Below, piece after piece: positions 35,429-43,612 of a DNA stretch of 64,000 nt. Each line of letters begins with the position of its first letter. Position 1 is the first letter of the stretch. The position numbers and the translations under genes were made by a program. The notes under the pieces are model-generated. The model searched no databases and had not been told where the DNA came from. It saw nothing but the letters and a program-made list of their open reading frames with translations. Source of the stretch: Oligoflexia bacterium (GTDB lineage Bacteria; Bdellovibrionota; Bdellovibrionia; Bdellovibrionales; Bdellovibrionaceae); the NCBI GenBank assembly GCA_016861345.1, contig BOLD01000002.1:186001-250000 (forward strand), given 5' to 3'.

Positions 35429-35847
35429 ATAAGATGGAGCGCCATTTCATTTCATTATTTCATATTGGTATTGCAATTCATCATTTCAATAAGCATTCAG
35501 AGAGATATTTGGGCCTTAGCTTAGTGCAATGGTGCTTGCTAAAGCATCTTATAGATATGCCAGCAGTGTCCGCACATGCTCTGGCAAAGGCTGTGGGAAT
35601 ACATCCCAGTTCCCTAACGCAAACCCTGAAGCGCCTTGAAAGGAAAAAATATATTTTTATCATCGGCGACCCACAAGATACGCGAAAAAAAGTTATTTCA
35701 ATTACGAGATCAGGAAAAGATATTTTAGATACGACAAGCGAGAAAATGAATAACTGGTCAAAAGGGTTATCAGGACTTGGAAATGAACTTGTATCGATCC
35801 AAAGCTACTTGGAAATCCAAGTTAGCAAGGGGCAAGATTGGAGTTGA
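35425..35847 (+). CDS. MarR-family transcriptional regulator
   Basis: A 140-residue winged-helix repressor-type protein. The DNA-binding part shows SAHALAKAVGIHPSSLTQTLKRLERKKYI and the wing DPQDTRKKVISIT, standard for MarR. GTG 35425 overlaps the otsB stop and AGAGG lies 7 bp before it. MarR proteins often bind small ligands and repress nearby operons. Its natural targets here are the two palindromes at 32354-32380, giving control of GH15 and otsA-otsB-marR, including itself. Inference from family and position. Confidence 0.85.
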   Translation: MNKMERHFISLFHIGIAIHHFNKHSERYLGLSLVQWCLLKHLIDMPAVSAHALAKAVGIHPSSLTQTLKRLERKKYIFIIGDPQDTRKKVISITRSGKDILDTTSEKMNNWSKGLSGLGNELVSIQSYLEIQVSKGQDWS

Positions 35848-35899
35848 TGAAGTGACAATGCATTGGAATCTAGATCAGGAAGCATTATAAGCGGGAGTT

Positions 35900-35935
35900 G
35901 GCCCTAAGGGGCCGTTCCCCATCTTTAAATGGGAA
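35900..35935 (+). terminator. Two weak adjacent hairpins after marR
   Basis: GGCCC-TAAG-GGGCC (35900-35913) followed by TTCCCCAT/ATGGGAA with a one-base bulge (35915-35935). The first stem is GC-rich but neither is followed by a T-run on the + strand, so termination is possible but not strong. The rest of the gap to the tRNA shows nothing else I recognise. Confidence 0.3.
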
Positions 35936-36004
35936 GAGCATCACTCTACCTCTGGCAGCCGGAGCTGAGAATCTAAAATTTTTTAAAATGTGAGTCCGCA
36001 TAGC

Positions 36005-36017
36005 TTGAAAATGGTGC
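36005..36017 (+). repeat. Candidate att-like direct repeat at tRNA-Leu 3' end
   Basis: Proximal copy of TTGAAAATGGTGC. It covers the tRNA-Leu CCA tail, discriminator and first acceptor base, the usual site of tRNA-directed integration. The distal copy is at 30492-30504, 5.5 kb away in the same orientation, with the trehalose genes in between. Confidence 0.4.
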
Positions 36018-36098
36018 GGGTAAGAAGACTTGAACTTCCACGAGCTTGCGCCCACTAGAACCTGAATCTAGCGCGTCTACCAGTTCCGCCATACCCGC
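36012..36098 (-). tRNA. tRNA-Leu (anticodon CAG)
   Basis: An 87-base type-II tRNA including the encoded CCA. The acceptor stem GCGGGTA pairs with TACCCGC, the D-arm has ACTGGTAGACGCGC, the anticodon stem is CTAGA/TCTAG with loop TTCAGGT (anticodon CAG, Leu), a long variable arm follows and the T-arm is GGAAG-TTCAAGT-CTTCT. A possible promoter lies in the rlmM 3' end: TTGACA on the minus strand at 36159-36164, with only a weak -10. Reads CUG codons. Confidence 0.95.
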
Positions 36099-36160
36099 AC
36101 TGCCAAGAGGAGATGCGAACTTGAATTGGGACTATTTTCATCAGAAAAGCGGATATCTTG

Positions 36161-37090
36161 TCAAGAGGGATTCAGTCGAAACCAGGTCACTTCGTGTTTA
36201 TTGTGATTCAAATGCACAATTCCTGAGCCGGGGATCTGAGAAAATAAACTAAGGGTGGCAAAATCAGTTTCGCCTTTAAATTTAATGGTGCAGACCATGT
36301 TTTTGACTCGGCCGGATTGAAGCCATACTTGGACCAATTCATAGAGCCGAGCGGGAGTGCAGATAATATCAGAAAAGACCCAATCCATAGGGGGAACGTC
36401 ATCGGGCTTAAGCTTAAAGGCGTCTTTTTTTAAAAATTGAACCTGAGGATTTTTTAATAATTTTTCATCAATGGGGGCTGTGTCCACGCTGATGACTTTG
36501 ACCCCAAGGTTGGCCAGAACCCAGGTCCATCCACCGGGGCAGGAGCCAAGATCAATGCAGGATTCTCCCTTTTGGGGATAGATTTGTTTGGTGGTGAAGA
36601 ACTCCCAAAGTTTGAGGTAGGCCCGAGAAGGAGCCTCTTTGGTCTCTTGAAAATGAATCTCTCCAGAGGGGAGCGCAGAGTTGGTTTCGCTGGAAAAAAG
36701 AATTTCATTTTCACTCAGTAGCGTCCACAGGCCCCATTTTTTATTCGGAATCATCTGTAAAAAGGCGTAATCCGTATTGGGAATTTTATTTAACTTTTCT
36801 TGGATCAATGTGCCCCGTCGATGCAGGTGAAACAGGTAGGGGGACCAAAAGCACTTTTGAGTTTTTAATAATTTTGCCGCATCACCGATGGAAGAGATTT
36901 TCATGATCTGCGGATTTTTTAAGGTCAGCTGGGCCCAGGCCAGATTTTGGGGTGGACCTTGAACAAGAAAAAGCCTCTGCCATTGGTGAATGCATTTGAT
37001 ATGAGGGTGAAGAGAGATCTCGACTTTGAGATCATTTTCAAAGCCCTCTGGGGTAAGATATCCTGTCAGCGTCTTTTCTGATGTAGTCAT
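36161..37090 (-). CDS. rlmM: RlmM-type 23S rRNA 2'-O-methyltransferase
   Basis: An FtsJ/RlmM-like SAM-dependent methyltransferase of 309 residues. The N-terminal ~150 residues resemble the THUMP-like region of RlmM; the catalytic half has SAM motif CIDLGSCPGGWTWVLAN, then VISVDTAP, the aspartate in DWVFSDIICTP and a catalytic Lys in TIKFKGETDF. The family methylates C2498 of 23S rRNA in E. coli. RlmM is favoured over other FtsJ members because of the PGGWTW signature and N-terminal extension. It precedes the tRNA-Leu gene on the same strand. Confidence 0.8.
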   Translation of the reverse strand: MTTSEKTLTGYLTPEGFENDLKVEISLHPHIKCIHQWQRLFLVQGPPQNLAWAQLTLKNPQIMKISSIGDAAKLLKTQKCFWSPYLFHLHRRGTLIQEKLNKIPNTDYAFLQMIPNKKWGLWTLLSENEILFSSETNSALPSGEIHFQETKEAPSRAYLKLWEFFTTKQIYPQKGESCIDLGSCPGGWTWVLANLGVKVISVDTAPIDEKLLKNPQVQFLKKDAFKLKPDDVPPMDWVFSDIICTPARLYELVQVWLQSGRVKNMVCTIKFKGETDFATLSLFSQIPGSGIVHLNHNKHEVTWFRLNPS

Positions 37091-37115
37091 CAGAAACTAG
37101 TTAGCACAAAGAGGA

Positions 37116-37268
37116 TTAGAATCCTATCAGTTGTAGCAACAGGTAAAGAAATCCTGCAAACATTGCACTTCCAATAAACAGGGATGCCTTAATAATAGGG
37201 AGATTGTCCTGGCGACTAGAACCAGGGACACGCCTATAACCCTGTGCGGGTATCTTTTGCTTTGACAT
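37116..37268 (-). CDS. 50-residue single-pass membrane protein
   Basis: A short gene with a strong ribosome-binding site (GGAGG about 6 bp before the ATG at 37268). The 50-residue product has a basic N-terminus (QGYRRVPGSSRQDN) and one transmembrane helix (residues ~28-47, SLFIGSAMFAGFLYLLLQLI). The intact frame, ribosome-binding site and a TATACT about 25 bp further upstream make it a likely real small gene. Family not recognised; it stands alone between rlmM and the porin. Confidence 0.6.
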   Translation of the reverse strand: MSKQKIPAQGYRRVPGSSRQDNLPIIKASLFIGSAMFAGFLYLLLQLIGF

Positions 37269-37370
37269 AGAATCCTCCGTCCAAACCGTATTAGTATAAA
37301 AGATTAGAGAGAAAAAATAATAATTAATATTAGATCAGTACTAACCTGAGACATTGAATTTGCATCAGAT

Positions 37371-37400
37371 GTGACTCGGTGATTCCTATTGGAATATACT
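37371..37400 (+). promoter_or_regulatory. Candidate promoter of maltoporin gene
   Basis: GTGACT (37371-37376) and TATACT (37395-37400) spaced 18 bp, ending 34 bp before the porin ATG. The -10 is good, the -35 only partial. No MalT-type box was recognised. Confidence 0.35.
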
Positions 37401-37434
37401 TGATGAATTAAGGAAAATCGAAGATTCATGTCTC

Positions 37435-38721
37435 ATGGAATACATTTTACTGACTTTATTTATTTTCCTGACTTCAATATCGATCAACTCAAGCGCTGCT
37501 CCTTTCGAGTTCCATGGCTACTTTCGCAGTGGAACGGGATCAAACCTGAAGGGCGGAAAGCAAGAGTGTTTTTCAAATCCAGGAGCTCAAGCTGAGTTCC
37601 GGTTGGGGAACGAGTGCAGCATCTATGGCGAAGCCACCTTTGCTTTGAATTTTCAAGAATCTGCGGATGCTCAACCTGTTTTTCACGCGATTTCGACATT
37701 TGCCTATAGCTATGACAACAAAAAAGATTGGGAGACCACTTCGAACAATTGGGTTCTCCGCCAAGCCTATCTTGAAAATGAAGCTTTTGATGAAGTTCCC
37801 TATTCTTTTTGGGTGGGAAAAAGATTTTATCGTTGGGGCGATGTTCATATCCTTGATTTTTTCCCCATGAACTTTAGTGGGCCAGGGGCTGGGATGGAGT
37901 GGAAATCGGCTCAGGGTTCAAACTGGAAAATCGGTGTGATTCAAAATGCCGATTCAAAAGAAATCAATGGATCAGACACGGCCATTTCTACAGAAATCAA
38001 GGATGCCGCGAAAACCAGTTTTCACCTTCGAATTGAAGAAATTCCTTTTCAACAAGATGAGAAAATTTCATTTTGGTTTGCTGGCGCTACAACTCCCGCG
38101 ACAAAAGCAACAGCAGCTCCTTATACAGACTACAAAGCAGGACAGGGATTTGCGATTGCCTTTAAGCATTGGCGTCCGGTTGTCAGTGGTGGCAATGAAT
38201 TTGGATTAGCTTATGGGAACGGAGTTCTCTCGAACCTTGGACCTTGGGGAGAATTGATGGTGGATTGCAACACTGATACGGATTCAGCTTGTACAGTTCA
38301 ATCTTCAAATCGGTTAAGGTTCTGGAATGCGTTTACAAAAGACTGGTCAAAGTTTTCAGCTCAAATTGCGGCAGCCCATGATTCTTACAACAAGGGCACA
38401 TCATCAAATTCAAAAGTGATGTGGACAAGTCTTGGGATTCAACCCATTTACTATTTCACAGATCGGTTTCAGCTGACTTCGGTTTTGGGCTACTCCAATG
38501 TCGAGGATCAGTCAGACAATTTGGGGCAAAGAACTTTGGTGCGATTCACAGTGGGACCACAAATTTCATTTCAAAAAGGATACTATGCCCGTCCCGTGTT
38601 GAGAGCCTTTTACACTTTCAATTCATGGAACAAAGCTAACACAAATTCCTTCTCGGGCACATCGGCTGCGGGCAAAGAAAATGCTCACGCGGTGGGTGTT
38701 CAGGGTGAGGTCTGGTTCTAA
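37435..38721 (+). CDS. lamB: Maltoporin-like (LamB family) porin
   Basis: A 428-residue outer membrane porin: signal peptide ending SSAA, N-terminal FEFHGYFRSGTGSNLKGG (a clear LamB start), then ECFSNPGAQAEFRLGNECS, many aromatic barrel strands, a YRWGDVHILDFFP stretch typical of LamB, and a terminal strand ending VWF. LamB channels admit maltodextrins by a greasy slide of aromatic residues. Its place beside the maltodextrin operon supports this substrate. It is on the opposite strand to that operon and separately promoted. Confidence 0.88.
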   Translation: MEYILLTLFIFLTSISINSSAAPFEFHGYFRSGTGSNLKGGKQECFSNPGAQAEFRLGNECSIYGEATFALNFQESADAQPVFHAISTFAYSYDNKKDWETTSNNWVLRQAYLENEAFDEVPYSFWVGKRFYRWGDVHILDFFPMNFSGPGAGMEWKSAQGSNWKIGVIQNADSKEINGSDTAISTEIKDAAKTSFHLRIEEIPFQQDEKISFWFAGATTPATKATAAPYTDYKAGQGFAIAFKHWRPVVSGGNEFGLAYGNGVLSNLGPWGELMVDCNTDTDSACTVQSSNRLRFWNAFTKDWSKFSAQIAAAHDSYNKGTSSNSKVMWTSLGIQPIYYFTDRFQLTSVLGYSNVEDQSDNLGQRTLVRFTVGPQISFQKGYYARPVLRAFYTFNSWNKANTNSFSGTSAAGKENAHAVGVQGEVWF

Positions 38722-38845
38722 GTCTGGCTTGATTTGATCGTCTAGATTTTAGAATTGAAACAATCATAAATCACTAGGTTTGAGCTGGATTTTATTCATA
38801 TTTTCCAGCTGTTAAAATCATATTTCCTACTCTAAAATATTGGGG

Positions 38846-41800
38846 ATGGGACACTCAAAAATCTCAAGGCGAGACTTTGTCAAATCGCTGGCCGCAATGC
38901 CAGTGGCGGCCTCTGTTTTGAGTGTCAGTGAAAAAGCCAAAGCTGCCTTTTACAATATGGGGGCGTTTTGGAAGTCGGGAGGAACAAGCAGTTCCTATAG
39001 CATCAACAATTCACTTCGATTTAATGGAACGAATAGTTATCTCAGTCGAACTGTTTCAACGACGAGCAATCGAAATCAAATTACATTTTCCGCATGGGTG
39101 AAGAGATCAAAATTTGGAGTTTATCATTCTCTAGCTTATGCAGCTTCTGCTTCAAATATTTATACATTTATCATGTTTACGACGAATGACACCTTGATGG
39201 TTCGTGATGTGTATGGCGGAGTCACCTACTTTCAATATGAGACAACCCAAGTCTTTCGTGATCCCAGTGCTTGGTACCATATTGTTGTGGCCATTGATGG
39301 TCAGGCCAGTGCGGGAAATAAAGTCAAGTTCTATGTGAACGGCGTGAATGTTGCTCGCGCGTTTCCAAATGACTCTGCAGACTCTTCGCGATTTAATCTT
39401 GCAGGCGAGACATTTAATTTATTCCGCGATCCAGGGGTTGGTGGAACTCCTGGAGGATATTTTGATGGTTATGCCGCTGAGATTTACTGGATTGATGGAT
39501 TAGCTCTTGATCAAACATCGTTTGGCCAAACCGATTCGACCACAGGCCAATGGGTTCCGAAAAAATACACCGGCAGCTTTGGCACGAACGGATTTTATCT
39601 TCCCTTTAATGATGGCACATCCACAACAACATTGGGTTATGATCGACAGTTGGGTTTGAGTGACTCAAGCAAGAATAATTGGACGCTTACAAACTTTAAT
39701 ACCTACGATCAGGTTATAGATAGTCCGACAAATAATTTTTGCGTGTTGAATCCACTTGATAAGAGCGTGGGAACAGCGTTTGGTGCTGGTAATCTAATGG
39801 GATCGACTGGTGTTGGAAGCGTTTATTACGGAACACTTCGTGGAACTCAGGCAGTGAGCTCTGGCAAGTGGTACTGGGAAGTGAAAGCCACTGTTATGGG
39901 TGGTGTGAACCAGGTCGTTGCCGTAGGAATTACTGGTGCAGATAACTCTGTGTCAACAACAGAGCCGATTAATAATTCAGACGGTTCATTGGATGCGAAT
40001 AGTTTTTACTATTACAGTTATGGAAGAAAAACGAATAATACCGGTTGGACCAGTTATGGAGTAACTTGGGATACGACAAAAACGGTGAGCGTAAAACTTG
40101 ATATGGACGCAGGTACTCTAGAGTATCTGGTTGATAATGTTAGCCAAGGAGTAGCATTTTCTACTGGAATTTCTGGTAAAAGAATACTTCCAGCGCTTTT
40201 TGATCCAGCAACAGGCGGAACGGTTTTAATTAACTTTGGTCAAGGCGGACAATCAGGCCTCACCTATGATTCTGCAAGTGGCGGACGATTTAAGTATGCG
40301 CCCCCCTCAGGCTTCAAAGCTCTCTGCACCTCGAACTTACCCACACCCACAATTGCCAAGCCCAATCTTCATTTCGATGTAAAAACATATGCGGGTAGTG
40401 GTGGAGTCACCACAGTTGGCTCAAGTTCGTTTTACAAACTAACCTACCCCTATTCGATTGGAAATAGTTTAAGGTTTAATGGGACGAATCAGTTTTTAGC
40501 TCGAACACTGTCTTCTTCGGGAAATCAGAAAGTCTTTACCTGGAGTGGTTGGATCAAAATCGGCAAAGCGAATCCTGGAATGCTTTTCTCACAAGGCGAT
40601 GGGTCAGCTCGAACTATATTGGGGCTCTACGGGAGCAATGGAATAACATTTTTGATTTATCCATCATATGCAATTTCCTTTACGAGTTCACAAGTTTTTA
40701 CTGATTCATCGAAATGGTACCACATCTGCCTGAGCGTGGACACAAATCAGGCAGTAGCCAGTAACGGAGTTCGTATATGGGTCGATGGAGTTTTTGTGAC
40801 CACCTGGTCAGCGAATGCATACGCTCAGAACACTGTTTTGCATGTCAACAATAGTGCTTATCCATTTTATCTTGGTAAAAATGCAGATAATACTTTTTAT
40901 TTTGATGGCTACATGTCTGAAGTGAACTTTATTGATGGTCAAGCGCTGACTCCAACAAGTTTCGGACAGTGGGATTCGACGGGGACGACGTGGATTCCAA
41001 AAGCTTACACTGGCACATATGGAACAAATGGATTTTATCTGAACTTCTCAAGTGGAACAAACACGACGACTCTTGGAGCTGATGCAAGCGGGAATTCAAA
41101 CAATTGGACTTTGAATAATTTCACTCGTGCAGCAGGGACAGCTGAATGTTGGATGAGTGATACTCCGACGAATAATTATGCGACTCTCAATCCGCTTGAT
41201 TTGTCTTATGGCACGCTGGGAACGGGTGGTATTTCCAATGGTGGATTAAATGCAGTCACAGGATCACTTTCCGCAAATGGTCTTTGGGTAAAATCGACTA
41301 TTCCGATTCCGACATATGGGAAATGGTATTGGGAAGTTACGATGACATCTTTGACGAATAGTTATGATCCTGGTTCAAGATATCGTATTGGGGTGAATGA
41401 TGGATATATAACTGAGCTCGATATTAGCCTTTCTGTAAACGATGTAATCGGAGTTGCTTTTGATGCCACAACAAACCAGTCCAGTTTCTATCGCAATGGG
41501 ATCAGTCTTGGGATCACTAAGACAACCAATCGAAGTTCTTACAACACCATTCATGCTTCTTCGATCATGGTGGGCGATAATGGTGTCTCTTACTCCGGAC
41601 AGATTTTTAATTTCGGACAGAGAGCCTTTTCCCATGGCCCTCCAGATGCGACCTATAAAGCTCTATCTGTGAGTAATGCCTCAGCCCCAGCGTCAACTGT
41701 GTGGATGCCCGCACTTGCGGTCGTGAAATCTCGAACCAATGCCTATGACTGGTGTTGGGCGGATAATCTTCGAGGGGCCTTTATGGGGCTTGCTTCAAAT

Positions 41801-42634
41801 ACAACAAATGCCGAGGCTGCAAACTCAAACACAGTACAAAAGTTTTTCTTAGGCGGAATTCAAGTTGGTGGTGACAATACGACGGGTGCTGCAAGTAATA
41901 ATTATGTGAGCTATCTGTGGAAGGGTGGAGTGCCAACAGCAAATGGATCAGGTTCTATCGCCTCGGTCGTGAGCGTCAATGCAGCAGCGGGATTTTCGAT
42001 TTTGTCCTACGCAGGGACGTCATCAGGTAATGGGGACAATAAGACCGTAGGTCATGGGTTATCAGGTGCTCCCAAGATGGTGATCATTAAAGCTCGTTCC
42101 GGAGGTGCAGAGAATTGGTATGCTTGGCATACAGGCATTAGTGGAACAAGCTGGATTGCTCTGAATCAGACCTCAGGATCAACAAGTGACAACACCCGCT
42201 TTTACCAAGCACCTGATGCGACATTATTATATTTAGGTGGAAACTCGGGTGTCTGTCAGAGTGGATACAATTACGTCGGTTACGCATGGGCAGAGATTTC
42301 TGGATACTCTAAAATTGGATCATATACTGGTAACGGATCTGCAGATGGCCCCTTTGTGTGGTGTGGGTTTCGGCCGAAGTGGGTGATGATCAAGAACGTT
42401 AGTGCTGCTGCAGATTGGATTCTGGTAGATGCTGAAAGGCAAACCTATAACGTTGTGGGAAATTATTTTAGAGTAAGTCAAAACTTTGCGGAACAGAGTG
42501 CAATTAATCTTGACCTTGTTGCTAATGGATTTAAGTTACGTACGGATTCTACGTCAGTTTCGCTAAATGCCACCAATACCTACATCTTCATGGCCTTCGC
42601 CGAAGCTCCATTTAAATACGCGAATGCGAGATAA
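38846..42634 (+). CDS. Tat-exported multidomain LamG/SPRY-like protein with phage-type modules
   Basis: A 1262-residue exported protein. Residues 7-13 (SRRDFVK) form a twin-arginine motif, with a signal region to ~34. Two copies of a LamG-like plus SPRY-like unit follow (~40-480 and ~500-920): each starts SLRFNGTN, holds YFDGY and IDGLAL/IDGQAL, KYTGSFGTNGFYL versus AYTGTYGTNGFYL, then SPTNN or TPTNN, and GKWYWEV. The last ~330 residues (SYAGTSSGN, VGHGLSGAPKMVIIKAR; WCWADNLRG) resemble C-terminal modules of marine-phage structural proteins. Probably carbohydrate-binding. I chose ATG 38846 over TTG 38840. Not a known enzyme. Confidence 0.7.
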   Translation: MGHSKISRRDFVKSLAAMPVAASVLSVSEKAKAAFYNMGAFWKSGGTSSSYSINNSLRFNGTNSYLSRTVSTTSNRNQITFSAWVKRSKFGVYHSLAYAASASNIYTFIMFTTNDTLMVRDVYGGVTYFQYETTQVFRDPSAWYHIVVAIDGQASAGNKVKFYVNGVNVARAFPNDSADSSRFNLAGETFNLFRDPGVGGTPGGYFDGYAAEIYWIDGLALDQTSFGQTDSTTGQWVPKKYTGSFGTNGFYLPFNDGTSTTTLGYDRQLGLSDSSKNNWTLTNFNTYDQVIDSPTNNFCVLNPLDKSVGTAFGAGNLMGSTGVGSVYYGTLRGTQAVSSGKWYWEVKATVMGGVNQVVAVGITGADNSVSTTEPINNSDGSLDANSFYYYSYGRKTNNTGWTSYGVTWDTTKTVSVKLDMDAGTLEYLVDNVSQGVAFSTGISGKRILPALFDPATGGTVLINFGQGGQSGLTYDSASGGRFKYAPPSGFKALCTSNLPTPTIAKPNLHFDVKTYAGSGGVTTVGSSSFYKLTYPYSIGNSLRFNGTNQFLARTLSSSGNQKVFTWSGWIKIGKANPGMLFSQGDGSARTILGLYGSNGITFLIYPSYAISFTSSQVFTDSSKWYHICLSVDTNQAVASNGVRIWVDGVFVTTWSANAYAQNTVLHVNNSAYPFYLGKNADNTFYFDGYMSEVNFIDGQALTPTSFGQWDSTGTTWIPKAYTGTYGTNGFYLNFSSGTNTTTLGADASGNSNNWTLNNFTRAAGTAECWMSDTPTNNYATLNPLDLSYGTLGTGGISNGGLNAVTGSLSANGLWVKSTIPIPTYGKWYWEVTMTSLTNSYDPGSRYRIGVNDGYITELDISLSVNDVIGVAFDATTNQSSFYRNGISLGITKTTNRSSYNTIHASSIMVGDNGVSYSGQIFNFGQRAFSHGPPDATYKALSVSNASAPASTVWMPALAVVKSRTNAYDWCWADNLRGAFMGLASNTTNAEAANSNTVQKFFLGGIQVGGDNTTGAASNNYVSYLWKGGVPTANGSGSIASVVSVNAAAGFSILSYAGTSSGNGDNKTVGHGLSGAPKMVIIKARSGGAENWYAWHTGISGTSWIALNQTSGSTSDNTRFYQAPDATLLYLGGNSGVCQSGYNYVGYAWAEISGYSKIGSYTGNGSADGPFVWCGFRPKWVMIKNVSAAADWILVDAERQTYNVVGNYFRVSQNFAEQSAINLDLVANGFKLRTDSTSVSLNATNTYIFMAFAEAPFKYANAR

Positions 42635-42635
42635 A

Positions 42636-43610
42636 TTATTTCTGTCGATTTAAGTAAGGCAAATACGCCGCACCCAGAACTCCGGCCTGATTTAAGTGCT
42701 TGGCAACGACCAAGGGGCACTGAAACTCGGGGTTCATTTTTTGAATGAGCATCTGGTATCTGGCCTTCAGGCGATCAAAATAAAGATGACGAACTTTGAT
42801 CAGGCCGCCAGAGAAAAGAATTTTTTCAAGATTAAATCCGATGGAAAGATTGTAGCAAAGTGCAGCCAGTGTGTCGGCCGCATCATCAAAAAGAGCTTGG
42901 TACTGACTTTGCCCCTGTTCAAGAGCTTGAACCAGTTCTTCGATGTTTTCACCTGTAAAACCTTCGGCCTTGGCTCTTCTTAAGATTCCTGTTCCAGAGG
43001 CAATTCCTTCGATTGTGTGGTTCGGAAGATCTTCAGCGGATTTGATGAATTGATTTTGTGCGATCAAATGGCCGAACTCGGCTCCCATGCCATGAGTTTG
43101 GCAGGGCTGGCCATTAAAGATCACTCCTGTGCCGATACCAGTTCCAATAGTAACTGCAGCGTAGCTTTGCAAACCCTTAGCTCCCCCATTCCAGCCCTCT
43201 GCCAGAGAGGCCGCAATGGCGTCGTTTTGAAATGCAACATTCGAGGGCAATTTCTTTTTTTTCAGAGCCTCGCTGAGCATTTTTTGAATGGGAACAATCT
43301 TCCATCCAGGGAAATTTACGGGATGAATGAGACTGCCTTTTTCCACATTCAAGGGGCCTGCGCTGGCAAGGCCAACTCCAGCAAATTTTGATTTTTGAAA
43401 AGCTTCTGGGAAGCGTTTTTGAAATTGAGAAGTCATCTCAACCATCAGGTCGACAACTTTTTTCTGTCCCTGTTTGGGGTTTTTGATGCTCTTCAGATCA
43501 AGAATGGATTCTTTATGAAAGGCCAGGATTTCACCTTTTTGATCCACCAGAGCTGCGGCTAATTTTGTTCCACCCAGATCAATTCCGACGCTAAACTTTT
43601 GTCTTTTCAT
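42636..43610 (-). CDS. ROK-family sugar kinase (glucokinase-like)
   Basis: A 324-residue ROK kinase. The ATP-binding IDLGGTKLAAALVD at the N-terminus, the GLASAGPLN segment, the catalytic FQNDAIAASLAEGWNGG and TIGTGIGTGVI fit glucokinase-type ROK proteins. The usual zinc-binding cysteine cluster (CxCGxxGCxE) after the GH motif is absent; here the region reads EFGHLIAQNQFIKSAED. I chose ATG 43610, 2 bp after the amylase stop, since it starts the conserved core; the longer open frame runs into the amylase gene. Likely phosphorylates glucose released from dextrins. Confidence 0.8.
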   Translation of the reverse strand: MKRQKFSVGIDLGGTKLAAALVDQKGEILAFHKESILDLKSIKNPKQGQKKVVDLMVEMTSQFQKRFPEAFQKSKFAGVGLASAGPLNVEKGSLIHPVNFPGWKIVPIQKMLSEALKKKKLPSNVAFQNDAIAASLAEGWNGGAKGLQSYAAVTIGTGIGTGVIFNGQPCQTHGMGAEFGHLIAQNQFIKSAEDLPNHTIEGIASGTGILRRAKAEGFTGENIEELVQALEQGQSQYQALFDDAADTLAALCYNLSIGFNLEKILFSGGLIKVRHLYFDRLKARYQMLIQKMNPEFQCPLVVAKHLNQAGVLGAAYLPYLNRQK

Positions 43611-43612
43611 TT

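Noticed and set aside
30492-36017. Whole trehalose segment as an active mobile element
   Set aside because: No integrase, transposase or phage gene is present, so only an ancient or trans-mobilised island is proposed.
38783-38810. Stem AGCTGGA/TCCAGCT after the porin gene
   Set aside because: The loop of 14 bases is large, the stem is short and no T-run follows.
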